DNA of 64,000 nucleotides, taken from Gammaproteobacteria bacterium (GTDB lineage Bacteria > Pseudomonadota > Gammaproteobacteria > Competibacterales > Competibacteraceae). How positions within the stretch are numbered: the stretch's first letter is position 1; the number at the start of each line of letters is the position of its first letter. Positions 26,160 to 35,118 of the stretch are shown here, piece by piece. Location of the stretch: the NCBI GenBank assembly GCA_024234995.1, contig JACKNF010000008.1:88548-152547 (forward strand), given 5' to 3'. The translations under genes and the position numbers were made by a program. The notes beneath the pieces were generated by a model. The model ran no database searches. It was not told where the DNA came from and saw only the letters and a program-made list of their open reading frames with translations.

Positions 26160-26678
26160 TCAGCCCCAGCGAATGGTATATGTTGCCCCCTGGCCGGATG
26201 ATTCATCGATCCGCAGGCTAACGGCGATGATCCGCTCTTGCCAGCGTATCGAGCAGTCGCGGGTCAGTTCCGCCCAGAATCGCTCAAACAAGGCTTCAGC
26301 CAAGTTCTCTGCAGTGACATTATCCATCGCCAATACTGCGACCTCGTCAGCGGGTAGCATATAGCGCTTGCCGCATAGCCGGAAAGCGTACTCGCCAGGC
26401 TCAATCGGCAGTGTTTCCAGCCACGGGCTATCGCCGGCGATCAGCAATTTTTCGTCCCATTCGGCGCAAGCTGTCCGTAGTGCCTGTTTAAACACTTCGT
26501 AACTGAGCATTCGCGGCAAAGCCGGTTCGGTCAGTTCCACTTCAAGTTCAACTTGATAATTATGGCCGTGCAAGCGTTCCTTGCTGCCATCGGGAAAGAC
26601 GGTCATGTGTGCTGCTGCGAACTTGAGAGTGTCCTTGCGGATATGGATCTTCCAACTCCGCATGTCATGGCCAGTCAT
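26160..26678 (-). CDS. PTPS/QueD-family protein lacking the usual catalytic Cys
   Basis: 172 residues of the 6-pyruvoyl-tetrahydropterin synthase fold. The zinc ligands are in LKFAAAHMTVFP and ERLHGHNYQVELEV. In QueD and PTPS a catalytic Cys sits four residues before the HGH motif (C-x3-HGH). Here that position is Lys (KERLHGH), so it may not perform the canonical reaction. An internal start at 26663 (MRSWK) is possible. It begins 14 bases after the stop of an upstream truncated frame on the same strand, implying that it was the second gene of an operon. Confidence 0.8.
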   Translation of the reverse strand: MTGHDMRSWKIHIRKDTLKFAAAHMTVFPDGSKERLHGHNYQVELEVELTEPALPRMLSYEVFKQALRTACAEWDEKLLIAGDSPWLETLPIEPGEYAFRLCGKRYMLPADEVAVLAMDNVTAENLAEALFERFWAELTRDCSIRWQERIIAVSLRIDESSGQGATYTIRWG

Positions 26679-26692
26679 GCTGTTGCTCCAAT

Positions 26693-26887
26693 TTAATCAG
26701 TCGGTTGCGCAGCGAATGCCCGCAGCCATTCCTCCAGCGCCGTCGCATGGCCGCATCCAGCGAACGGTTCGATGAGCCCATAATGACTCAGTGTACCTAA
26801 AGGGCGAGGCAAATAGGGTGTCAAAAGCAGGGGCAGCCAGTCATAGGAAAAGTTCAGGATGGAATCATTCAGCCTCCTTATCCCTTG
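26693..26887 (-). pseudogene. 3' remnant of an unidentified gene upstream of the PTPS gene
   Basis: An open frame with no start codon reads DWLPLLLTPYLPRPLGTLSH, YGLIEPFAGCGHATALEEWL, then RAFAAQPTD and a stop 14 bases before the PTPS start. The codon use looks genuinely coding. The frame is closed upstream by TAG near 26888, and the DNA beyond (26888-27059) is non-coding. I cannot name the family. It may be the end of a longer gene lost by deletion. Confidence 0.45.
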
Positions 26888-27059
26888 CTACGGGGGCGAA
26901 GGTGAGGATGAGGGAGTAAGTTCTTGAAACTGCTGCGCTTGCCTCCGGCTTCTCTCCCGCAAGCAGGCGAGGAGAGTGAGCAATGACTTCAGGGTTCACC
27001 AGAAACTCAGGCGGTATCCCTGAGCGATATCATTGCCGTTAATTTTATAGGAATTAATT

Positions 27060-27710
27060 ATGTTGAAAATTAGTATGATAATCAGTGCAGCGTTACTGGC
27101 AGTTGTGGCTTTAACGGTTGCAGCGAATGAGACAGTAATGGTTGGCCGGTTTTCGGTGGGTGATCTGACCGATTGGCAAAACAAATCGTTTCAAGGTGAA
27201 ACCCGTTATCGCTTCGATGGCCGGACTGGACGGCAGGCGCTGCTCGCTGAAAGCCAGGGTACAGCGTCAGGACTGTACCGGGAGATTAAAATTGATCTGA
27301 GCCGCACGCCATGGCTCAATTGGTCATGGCGGGTAGATCGAGTGTTGAATGGTGTGGATGAACGCACGAAAGCTGGCGATGATTATCCAGCCCGGGTCTA
27401 TGTAGTGGTTTCAGGGGGCACGGCGTTTTGGAAAATCCGTTCTCTGGTCTATGTGTGGTCCAGCCATCAACCGGTAGGCTCAATTTGGCACAATGCCTAT
27501 ACTAGCAATGCCCGGGTCATGGCCTTACAGTCCGGTATGAAAAATGCCGGTCACTGGGTCAGTGAGAAACGCAATATCCGCATCGATTTCCAGCAATTGT
27601 TCGGCGATGAGATTGACTCCATCGACGTTGTGGCACTGATGACTGACACCGACAATAGCGGTCAGAGCGCCTTAGCTTGGTATGGCGATCTCTATTTCAC
27701 AGCACAATGA
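27060..27710 (+). CDS. Secreted DUF3047 protein
   Basis: 216 residues with a signal peptide (MLKISMIISAALLAVVALTV, cleavage near AAN). The DUF3047 signatures are LNWSWRVDRVLNGVDERTKA, GDDYPARVYVVVSGG, LVYVWSSHQPVGS and the C-terminal VVALMTDTDNSGQSALAWYG. A periplasmic or exported beta-rich protein of unknown role. It is a single gene; the 149-base gap to purE has no clear hairpin. Confidence 0.85.
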   Translation: MLKISMIISAALLAVVALTVAANETVMVGRFSVGDLTDWQNKSFQGETRYRFDGRTGRQALLAESQGTASGLYREIKIDLSRTPWLNWSWRVDRVLNGVDERTKAGDDYPARVYVVVSGGTAFWKIRSLVYVWSSHQPVGSIWHNAYTSNARVMALQSGMKNAGHWVSEKRNIRIDFQQLFGDEIDSIDVVALMTDTDNSGQSALAWYGDLYFTAQ

Positions 27711-27859
27711 AGAGCCTGTTTTTAAGCTAAATTTTATGAGAAAATTGATACTAAATTTGACAAATTGATAGTCATGGCGGGCATCGGTGAAGTCTATCAG
27801 GTAATTCTCCGTTCCTCACTTTCAGCCAGTATACCGGGCTAAATGTCTCTTAAAAAATC

Positions 27860-28372
27860 ATGAATACCGTAGAAAAGACACCTTTGGTGGGCCTGATCAT
27901 GGGGTCTACTTCGGACTGGAGTACCTTGGAGCATACAGCGAACACCTTAGATACTTTGGACGTGCCCTATGAAGTTCAGGTGGTATCCGCGCATCGTACG
28001 CCTGACCTGCTTTTCAATTATGCTGCTAGCGCCGAGGCGCGAGGCTTGCACGTCATCATCGCCGGCGCGGGTGGTGCTGCACACCTGCCAGGCATGGCGG
28101 CTTCCAAGACCGTATTACCGGTATTGGGTGTGCCGGTACAATCGCAGGCGCTCAATGGCCTCGATTCACTGCTGTCGATTGTTCAAATGCCGGGAGGTAT
28201 TCCTGTCGGCACATTGGCTATTGGGAAAGCGGGCGCGATCAACGCCGCCCTGCTGGCTGCCGCGATGCTCGGTAACCAATATCCAGTGATTCGGGAAGCC
28301 GTGCGCGCTTTTCGTGACCAGCAGACTGCAAGCGTGCTGAGTCAACCTGATCCCCGGAGCATTACACTGTGA
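27860..28372 (+). CDS. purE: N5-carboxyaminoimidazole ribonucleotide mutase
   Basis: 170 residues, class I PurE. It carries LIMGSTSDWSTLEHTANTLD, the HRTP motif in VVSAHRTPDLLFNYA, GAGGAAHLPGMAAS and VPVQSQALNGLDSLLSIVQM. It works with PurK to convert AIR to CAIR in purine synthesis. The stop overlaps the purK GTG start by 4 bases, so the pair is translationally coupled. Confidence 0.95.
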   Translation: MNTVEKTPLVGLIMGSTSDWSTLEHTANTLDTLDVPYEVQVVSAHRTPDLLFNYAASAEARGLHVIIAGAGGAAHLPGMAASKTVLPVLGVPVQSQALNGLDSLLSIVQMPGGIPVGTLAIGKAGAINAALLAAAMLGNQYPVIREAVRAFRDQQTASVLSQPDPRSITL

Positions 28373-29472
28373 ATGTTGGGATTGTTGGTGGCGGTCAATT
28401 GGGGCGGATGCTGGCGTTGGCCGGTTATCCGCTGGGTGCGTGCTTCCGGATTCTCGACCCAATGGCAGACGCTTGCGCAGGACAGGTTGCACCATTAATT
28501 CACGGCAATTATGACGACGAAATACAGTTAGAGTGGCTGGCTAACTGGGCTGAAGTTGTTACCTTCGATTTCGAGAATGTGCCAGCGGCGGCAGCGCAGG
28601 CATTCGCTGGGCGAGTTGCGTTTCATCCACCCTCTGAAGCACTGGCGATAGCGCAGGACCGGCTATCTGAGAAAACCTTATTTTGGGAACTCGGTATTCC
28701 GACCCCGAACTTCGCGACCGTCGATAGCTTGGAAGAGTTACAACGCGCAGTAGAACGCATGGATCTACCGGCTGTGCTGAAAACCCGCCGGCTGGGTTAT
28801 GATGGTAAAGGCCAACAGATTTTGCGCACCCGTGAAGACATCGAGCCGGCCTGGAAAGCGTTCGATGGGGTTCCTTTAATTTTGGAAGGTTTTGTGCGCT
28901 TCGAGCGGGAAGTCTCAGTATTAGCGGTCCGGTGTCTTGATGGTGAGACAGCCTTCTACCCCCTTGTGGAAAATCACCACCGTGACGGTATTCTGCGCTT
29001 GTCACGCGCACCTTGCCTTATGCCCGGTTTGGAGCAAGAAGGCTGGGATTACGCCCGCCGGCTTTTGGACCGATTGAACTATGTTGGGCTGCTGGCTATC
29101 GAGTTTTTCGTCAAAGACGACCGGCTGATCGCCAATGAAATGGCTCCGCGCGTGCATAATTCAGGGCACTGGACTATCGAAGGTGCCGAAACCAGTCAGT
29201 TTGAGAATCATCTAAGAGCGATTCTCGGGTTGCCGCTGGGATCAACTGCAGCCATCGGCCACTCTGTGATGCTGAACTGCATTGGTGATTTGCCCGGACA
29301 GCCGCCGGTGCTGGCGGTGCCGAATACGCATTATCATATTTATGGCAAGATCCCGCGCCCAGGGCGTAAGGTCGGGCATATCACCCTGCGCAGCGATGAT
29401 CCCGATGTCGTGCGGGATGGGTTAAAGCGGTTATTGCCGTTGGTCGGGTTCAGCCCAAATGAGTTTGATTAA
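28369..29472 (+). CDS. purK: N5-carboxyaminoimidazole ribonucleotide synthase
   Basis: 367 residues from a GTG start overlapping the purE stop. An ATP-grasp enzyme: N-terminal VGIVGGGQLGRMLALAGYPL, VLKTRRLGYDGKGQ in the ATP site, EFFVKDDRLIANEMAPRVHN SGH in the catalytic site. It makes N5-CAIR from AIR, bicarbonate and ATP. It is followed by a hairpin shared with the convergent oxyR gene. Confidence 0.95.
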   Translation: MNVGIVGGGQLGRMLALAGYPLGACFRILDPMADACAGQVAPLIHGNYDDEIQLEWLANWAEVVTFDFENVPAAAAQAFAGRVAFHPPSEALAIAQDRLSEKTLFWELGIPTPNFATVDSLEELQRAVERMDLPAVLKTRRLGYDGKGQQILRTREDIEPAWKAFDGVPLILEGFVRFEREVSVLAVRCLDGETAFYPLVENHHRDGILRLSRAPCLMPGLEQEGWDYARRLLDRLNYVGLLAIEFFVKDDRLIANEMAPRVHNSGHWTIEGAETSQFENHLRAILGLPLGSTAAIGHSVMLNCIGDLPGQPPVLAVPNTHYHIYGKIPRPGRKVGHITLRSDDPDVVRDGLKRLLPLVGFSPNEFD

Positions 29473-29484
29473 GCAGATATTCTA

Positions 29485-29515
29485 GGTGTCAGAGATGAGG
29501 TTCCTGTCTGACACC
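29485..29515. terminator. Hairpin between convergent purK and oxyR
   Basis: GGTGTCAGA (29485-29493) pairs exactly with TCTGACACC (29507-29515) around a 13-base loop. It overlaps the oxyR stop codon and follows purK by 12 bases, so it can act as a two-way terminator. The arm sequence is the same core as the 51-84 palindrome. Confidence 0.5.
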
Positions 29516-30445
29516 CTCCTCGATAGTCCGCACTGCTTCACCCAATGGACAGGCACGGATGGCTTCATCCAGCAGAGCGATGACTCTGTGGCGCGGAAAA
29601 CTCTTGCGCCAGGCCAACGCCACCACCCGGGTAGGTGCTGGATCGGCAAATGGCCGGACGCTGAGCAGATCGCTGGCATGCGCATAACCGCTGACCGAGG
29701 TGTACGGTAACACCGTGACGCCGATTCCGGTTGCCACCATTAACCGGATGGTTTCCAGCGAGCTGCCCTCTAGTGTCTTCTGCATGTTGCCAGAAGTCAC
29801 GCTGAGCCGGTTGCATTCCGGACAGAAGCGCAAAACCTGATCGCGAAAGCAGTGACCGGGACCCAGCAGCAACAAATCCTGTTGCGCCAACGCGGGGGAA
29901 TCGATGACGTCTGCCTGTTCCAGTGGATGGCCAATTGGCATCAACACCACAAACGGCTCTTCGTACACGGCTTGTGTGAGTATCCCAGATTCATCAAATG
30001 GTAACGACAGGATCAGCACGTCCAGGTCACCGTCCTTGAGCCGCTCGCTTAATACTGCCGTGTAGCTTTCCTCGATTTGCAACGGCATGTTGGGTGCCCG
30101 GCGATGCAAGCGGGGAATCAGGTGTGGCAGCAAATAGGGACCGATGGTGTAAATAACTCCCAATCGCAATATCCCGGCTAAATCGTCTTGGCTCTGGCTA
30201 GCGATTTGTTTGATAACAGCAGCCTCCTCGATCACCCGCTGTGCCTGCTCAACGATCCGCCGCCCTACCGGCGTGACCGTCACTTCATTTGGCGCTCGCT
30301 CGAACAGAGCTATGCTCAACTCATCTTCCAGTTTGCGCACCGCTACGCTCAGAGTCGGTTGACTGATGTGGCACGCTTCGGCGGCTCGGCCAAAATGCCG
30401 CTCGCGAGCGACAGCGACGATGTAACGGAGTTCATTCAAAGTCAT
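29489..30445 (-). CDS. oxyR: OxyR-type LysR regulator of the peroxide response
   Basis: 318 residues from MTLNELRYIVAVARERHFGR. The LysR helix-turn-helix is in FGRAAEACHISQPTLSVAVR. The peroxide-sensing cysteines are in LLGPGHCFRDQVLRFCPECN, matching OxyR Cys199 and Cys208 with an extra Cys three residues on. Oxidation forms a disulfide and activates antioxidant genes; no catalase or ahpC adjoins it here. An upstream in-frame ATG at 30469 is less likely as start. It is divergent from the isocitrate dehydrogenase gene. Confidence 0.88.
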   Translation of the reverse strand: MTLNELRYIVAVARERHFGRAAEACHISQPTLSVAVRKLEDELSIALFERAPNEVTVTPVGRRIVEQAQRVIEEAAVIKQIASQSQDDLAGILRLGVIYTIGPYLLPHLIPRLHRRAPNMPLQIEESYTAVLSERLKDGDLDVLILSLPFDESGILTQAVYEEPFVVLMPIGHPLEQADVIDSPALAQQDLLLLGPGHCFRDQVLRFCPECNRLSVTSGNMQKTLEGSSLETIRLMVATGIGVTVLPYTSVSGYAHASDLLSVRPFADPAPTRVVALAWRKSFPRHRVIALLDEAIRACPLGEAVRTIEEGVRQEPHL

Positions 30446-30623
30446 GGCGGTATCCCGGTATTCCAGCAAGCGGCGGCGAGCGGCCGACCCCCATCATCAT
30501 GGACAGAAAAAGTGTTTACGTGTAGCTTAATGCACGCTTTTCGCGCCGGATGCGGGTATTTTTCAGCGCGCCGCGTGTTCCAGAATTCACATCTGTTAGA
30601 AACCAAGACGAGAAGGAGGGCCC

Positions 30624-32387
30624 ATGGCCTACCAGCATATCTGCATTCCTACGAGCGGTGAGAAAATTACTGTCAAGGATGGCAAGTTGCATGTTCCCGA
30701 TCAACCTATTGTGGGTTATGTCGAGGGCGATGGCATCGGTCCGGATATTACCCGTGCCTCGCTGCGGGTTTGGGATGCAGCGGTCGAGGAAGCCTATGGT
30801 GGCGAGCGCAAGATCCACTGGTGTGAAGTTTTCCTGGGTGAGAAGGCCGCCGAAATCTATGATGGCAACTATTTCCCGGAAGAAACCCTCGAAGCTATTA
30901 AGGAACTGGTGGTCGCGATCAAAGGTCCGCTGACGACGCCGGTTGGCGGCGGCTTCCGCTCGCTGAACGTGGCGCTGCGCCAGGATCTGGATCTCTACGC
31001 CTGTGTCCGTCCGGTGCGCTACTATCCCGGTGTCCCCTCGCCGGTGCGCTACCCTGAAAAGGTCGATGTCATTATCTTCCGTGAGAACACTGAGGACGTC
31101 TACGCGGGTATCGAATACAAGTCCGGTTCGCCCGAAAACACCAAGTTGGCTAAATTCCTGCGCGATGAGATGGGTGCAGAATTCTTCGACGAAGCCGGCC
31201 TCGGCATCAAGCCGATTTCCCCGTTTGCCTCCAAGCGATTGGTGCGCAAGGCTATCCAGTATGCTATTGACCATGACCGTGACAGCGTGACCCTGGTGCA
31301 TAAGGGCAATATCATGAAGTTCACGGAAGGCGCTTTCCGCAACTGGGGCTATGAACTGGCGCGTGACGAATTCCCGGATCAGACCATCACCGAGAATGAG
31401 CTGTACAGCGTTTACGGCGGTAAGCAACCGCCGGGTAAGGTGGTGATCAAGGACCGCATCGCCGATATTATCTTCCAGCTCCTGCAACTGCGGCCGGAAG
31501 AGTTCTCAGTGCTGGCCACCATGAACCTGAATGGCGACTACCTGTCTGATGCGGTGGCAGCGGAAGTGGGCGGCATCGGCATTGCGCCAGGGGCTAACAT
31601 GGCCGACCATGTCGCTGTCTTTGAGGCCACCCACGGCACCGCGCCTAAGTACGCTAATCTGGACAAAGTCAATCCTGGCTCTCTGATGTTATCCGGAGTG
31701 ATGATGTTGCAGTACATGGGCTGGAAAGAAGCGGCTGACCTGATCGAAACTGCGTTGACTCAGGTCATCGCTGATAAGACTGTCACCTACGACTTTGCCC
31801 GGCAGATGGATGGCGCTACCGAGGTGCCGACCAGCAAGTTCGGTGATTTGATCATCGCTAAGATGAAAGCGCAGGGCGCTGCGCTGCGTGCTGAAGCCGA
31901 TCGGCGCCGCCAGTCCCTCGAAGCTGAACGCCGCGCTTTGGAAGCGCAGCGTGTGGCCGATCCATTGCAAGCCATGCTGGCCTCCGGGCGTATGCCGACC
32001 ACCGTAGGCGGCATCATGTCACCGGTCGTCACCGTCAAGAATGACGATATGGTCAATGTCGCCATGCATGTCATGATCGAGAAAGGTGTGAATGCGGTGA
32101 TGGCTGAACCCGATGCCAGCGGTCGCTGGGGTATCATGACGGACCGCGATGTGCTTAAGAAGATTATCAGCGTCAATCGCTCACCGGCACGAGTACCTGT
32201 GAGTGAAGTGGCTACCCGGCCGCTCGTGACAGTTAAGCGCGAAATGTCACTGGCCGAAGCCTCGCAGCGGATGGCCGAAGCCAACGTCCGCCGTGTAGTA
32301 GTCGAAATGGATGGCAAACCGGTTGGTATGGTTACTGACAATGACCTGTTTCGTGCCGTGGAGGTGTTCGGCTGGGGCGATGTCTAA
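30624..32387 (+). CDS. icd: NADP isocitrate dehydrogenase fused to a CBS-domain pair
   Basis: 587 residues. Residues 1-417 are an E. coli-type homodimeric IDH that oxidises isocitrate to 2-oxoglutarate: GGGFRSLNVALRQDLDLYAC places a serine exactly at position 113, the AceK phosphorylation and substrate-binding serine. HGTAPKYANLDKVNPGS has the Lys-Tyr pair typical of NADP preference. A charged, probably helical linker (about 418-460) follows. Two CBS domains come next, roughly 461-520 (VGGIMSPVVTVKNDDMVNVA...MTDRDVLKKI) and 527-585 (VATRPLVTVKREMSLAEASQ...MVTDNDLFRAVE). CBS pairs bind adenine nucleotides, so allosteric control by energy charge is inferred. The reading frame runs through without a break behind a GGAGGG site. 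Confidence 0.93.
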   Translation: MAYQHICIPTSGEKITVKDGKLHVPDQPIVGYVEGDGIGPDITRASLRVWDAAVEEAYGGERKIHWCEVFLGEKAAEIYDGNYFPEETLEAIKELVVAIKGPLTTPVGGGFRSLNVALRQDLDLYACVRPVRYYPGVPSPVRYPEKVDVIIFRENTEDVYAGIEYKSGSPENTKLAKFLRDEMGAEFFDEAGLGIKPISPFASKRLVRKAIQYAIDHDRDSVTLVHKGNIMKFTEGAFRNWGYELARDEFPDQTITENELYSVYGGKQPPGKVVIKDRIADIIFQLLQLRPEEFSVLATMNLNGDYLSDAVAAEVGGIGIAPGANMADHVAVFEATHGTAPKYANLDKVNPGSLMLSGVMMLQYMGWKEAADLIETALTQVIADKTVTYDFARQMDGATEVPTSKFGDLIIAKMKAQGAALRAEADRRRQSLEAERRALEAQRVADPLQAMLASGRMPTTVGGIMSPVVTVKNDDMVNVAMHVMIEKGVNAVMAEPDASGRWGIMTDRDVLKKIISVNRSPARVPVSEVATRPLVTVKREMSLAEASQRMAEANVRRVVVEMDGKPVGMVTDNDLFRAVEVFGWGDV

Positions 32388-32533
32388 TCTTGGACACCGG
32401 AAGGTAACACCGGAAGTAGCGGGTACGCCACGACGCATTAGCTAAACTGGAACGCTGCTTTCGGTCATGCTTCAGCGGGTGACCGCTGTGTTCAAAATCT
32501 TGATGTATTAAACACGATACTAGTGACATATAA

Positions 32534-32576
32534 CCTGCTTGTGGGCGATCTCAGTGGAATCTTGCTCACAAGCAGG
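32534..32576 (+). terminator. Stem-loop downstream of icd
   Basis: CCTGCTTGTG (32534-32543) pairs exactly with CACAAGCAGG (32567-32576) around a 23-base loop. CTTTC follows, and a run of T lies about 25 bases further on. It sits in the 318-base gap between icd and cheA, in which I see no gene. Terminator function is plausible; no cheA promoter could be picked out. Confidence 0.4.
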
Positions 32577-32705
32577 CTTTCAACGGGCTTTCAAAATTAA
32601 TCGGTTGATTTTTTCTACAGCATCTAAAATTCAATAAGCAAGCTTGCGCTAACCTTGCAACGGGTTGGTGGAACATGGGGCAACAGTTTAGGCGATCCTG
32701 CCGCT

Positions 32706-35114
32706 ATGGATGAGATCATTGTAGAATTTTTGACCGAAAGCCTGGAAGGCTTGGATCAACTTGATAATAAATTTGTTCTACTTGAACAGAATCCCGATGA
32801 TCGGGACACGCTTGCTAGCATCTTCCGGACAGTTCACACAATCAAAGGCACGTGCGGTTTCCTCGGTTTCAGCCATCTCGAAAAACTGGCCCATGCCGGG
32901 GAAAATCTTCTATCGCTGCTGCGGGACGGCAAGCTGAGTTTCACCCAGGAAATCGCCAGCGCATTGCTCAATATGCTGGATGCCGTGCGTACCATGCTGG
33001 GTGAGATCGAACGGACTGAAACCGATGGTGAGGAAAGCTATTCTGACCTGATTCAAGTGCTGAATCGTCTTAAGGAAGGAGGTTCTGCATCCCCTGTGCC
33101 GCCTTCCCCGCCGGTGCCGGTGGACGCCACGCCTCCGGCGAATGAATCATCGGCTGCCGAAGATGCCGATGCAGATGACGCGGGTAGTGAATTATTGCCT
33201 CCCGGCTCAGTTTTCCTGCTTGAACCGGTTTCCGCTCCCCCAGAAAAGCCATCTGCTCTATCATCGTCTGCCCAGTGTCCGGAATCGCCTGCTACACCCC
33301 CATCATCGGCAGACACGAGCGCAAAATCCGCGCAACCTGCGGCCCAGGCGTTGGAACGTGCCGCTTCCACCCCTGCTGCACTGGAACGTGCCCCCTCAAC
33401 GCCGGCCTCTGCTGCGGGGGGGCCGAGTATCGCTGAAAGTTCAATCCGCGTGGATGTGCCGCTGCTGGATAAGCTGATGAACCTGGTTGGCGAGTTGGTG
33501 CTGGCGCGTAATCAGATTGTCGAGTACACGCTGCTTCAGGAAAATCCACAACTGATGGCGGCTTCACAACGCCTGAACCTGATTACCAGTGAGTTGCAAG
33601 AAGGCATCATGCGTACCCGGATGCAGCCGATCAGCAATATCTGGGCGAAATTCCCCCGTATTGTGCGCGACCTGGCGGTGAATTGCGGTAAGCAGGTGCG
33701 GGTAGAAATGGAAGGCAAGGAAACCGAGCTCGACAAAAGCTTGATTGAAGCGATGAAGGATCCGTTAACCCACCTGATCCGTAACGCGGTCGACCACGGT
33801 GTCGAGTTGCCAGCGGTGCGGCAAGCCTCGGGTAAGCCGGAAGAAGGGTGCTTGTTATTGCGCGCCTATCATGAAGGCGGCCAGGTCCATATTGAAATCG
33901 CTGACAACGGGGCCGGTATTAATCCGATCAAATTGCGCAATAAAGCCGTGGAAAAAGGGCTGATTACCCTGGAGCGCGCCGACGCGATGAGCGACCAGGA
34001 TTTCCGGCGGTTGATCTTTCTGGCAGGGTTCTCCACCGCCGAGAAAATCACCAATATTTCCGGACGCGGCGTCGGCATGGATGTGGTCAAGACCAACATC
34101 GAAAAAATCGGGGGCGTGATTGACCTGGAAAGCGAGTTAGGTCGTGGCACGACATTCAAGATTCGCATCCCCTTGACCTTAGCTATTGTCCCGGCACTTA
34201 TTGTCACCAGTGGCGGGGAGCGCTTCGCCATCCCTCAGGTTAATTTGCTGGAGCTGATCCGCGTCAACGAGGAACAACGCGATGCTGCGATTGAATATGT
34301 CCACAGCAATCCTGTTTACCGGTTGCGTGGCAAGCTGCTACCGATTGTTTATCTTAACCACGAGTTGAACTTGATCGCCACTGCTAGAGTTCTTAACATC
34401 GTGGTGCTGCAAGCAGGCCAGCATCAGCTTGGGTTGGTGGTGGATCAAATCAATGATACGCAGGAAATTGTGGTTAAGCCGCTTGATAAGGTGCTTCAGG
34501 ATATCCCGGTGTTCGCCGGCGCGACAATTATGGGCGATGGCCGGGTTGCTCTGATTCTCGATATCTTGGGTATCGCCCAGCAGGCGCGGATTTTGAGCGA
34601 TAGCCATGATCAAAACGTCGCAGCGCAACTGGAGAAGGAGCGCGACCGTAAGGCCGAAATTCAGACGCTGTTACTGGTGCGGTCGCCAGGTAATGGCCGG
34701 CTGGCTATTCCGCTGGCTCCGGTTTCCCGCCTGGAAGAGTTTGAATCTGAGCAAGTGGAAAGCGCTGGTGATGTGGATGTCATCCAGTATCGCGGCCAGA
34801 TTCTGCCGCTGGTCCGCCTTAAAAACGTTCTTAGTGCAAGCTATAGTTCTGATCGTCTGGCACGAACGGAAACGGGGGCGCTCACTACCCCGCTGTTGCA
34901 GGTGATTGTCTTTGGCGATGGTGTCCGGCGGATCGGTTTAGTGGTGGACGAGATTATCGATATCGTCCAGGATGTTTTTGAAACTAAAGGCCGGGCGACC
35001 CGTGCCGGTGTGGCCGGCACCTTGGTTATCCAGGGCCGGGTCACAGAGCTGTTCGATGTCCAGAGTTTCCTGCAACGGATGATGCCATTACTGGCATTGG
35101 CTGAGGGAGCTTGA
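32706..35114 (+). CDS. cheA: Chemotaxis histidine kinase CheA with two CheW-like domains
   Basis: About 802 residues from MDEIIVEFLTESLEGLDQLD; a TTG at 32655 could extend it. The HPt domain has His44 in RTVHTIKGTCGFLG. A ~150-residue Pro/Ser/Ala-rich linker replaces the usual P2 CheY-binding domain. The P3 dimerisation helices start at LLDKLMNLVGELVLARNQIV. The P4 ATPase has LIRNAVDHG, ADNGAGIN and GRGVGMDVVKTNIEKIGG. A P5 CheW-like domain (LAIVPALIVTSGGERFAIPQ) is followed by a second one (LLLVRSPGNGRLAIPLAPVS to the end). It phosphorylates CheY and CheB in response to receptor arrays. cheW follows 4 bases later. Confidence 0.93.
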   Translation: MDEIIVEFLTESLEGLDQLDNKFVLLEQNPDDRDTLASIFRTVHTIKGTCGFLGFSHLEKLAHAGENLLSLLRDGKLSFTQEIASALLNMLDAVRTMLGEIERTETDGEESYSDLIQVLNRLKEGGSASPVPPSPPVPVDATPPANESSAAEDADADDAGSELLPPGSVFLLEPVSAPPEKPSALSSSAQCPESPATPPSSADTSAKSAQPAAQALERAASTPAALERAPSTPASAAGGPSIAESSIRVDVPLLDKLMNLVGELVLARNQIVEYTLLQENPQLMAASQRLNLITSELQEGIMRTRMQPISNIWAKFPRIVRDLAVNCGKQVRVEMEGKETELDKSLIEAMKDPLTHLIRNAVDHGVELPAVRQASGKPEEGCLLLRAYHEGGQVHIEIADNGAGINPIKLRNKAVEKGLITLERADAMSDQDFRRLIFLAGFSTAEKITNISGRGVGMDVVKTNIEKIGGVIDLESELGRGTTFKIRIPLTLAIVPALIVTSGGERFAIPQVNLLELIRVNEEQRDAAIEYVHSNPVYRLRGKLLPIVYLNHELNLIATARVLNIVVLQAGQHQLGLVVDQINDTQEIVVKPLDKVLQDIPVFAGATIMGDGRVALILDILGIAQQARILSDSHDQNVAAQLEKERDRKAEIQTLLLVRSPGNGRLAIPLAPVSRLEEFESEQVESAGDVDVIQYRGQILPLVRLKNVLSASYSSDRLARTETGALTTPLLQVIVFGDGVRRIGLVVDEIIDIVQDVFETKGRATRAGVAGTLVIQGRVTELFDVQSFLQRMMPLLALAEGA

Positions 35115-35118
35115 ACCA

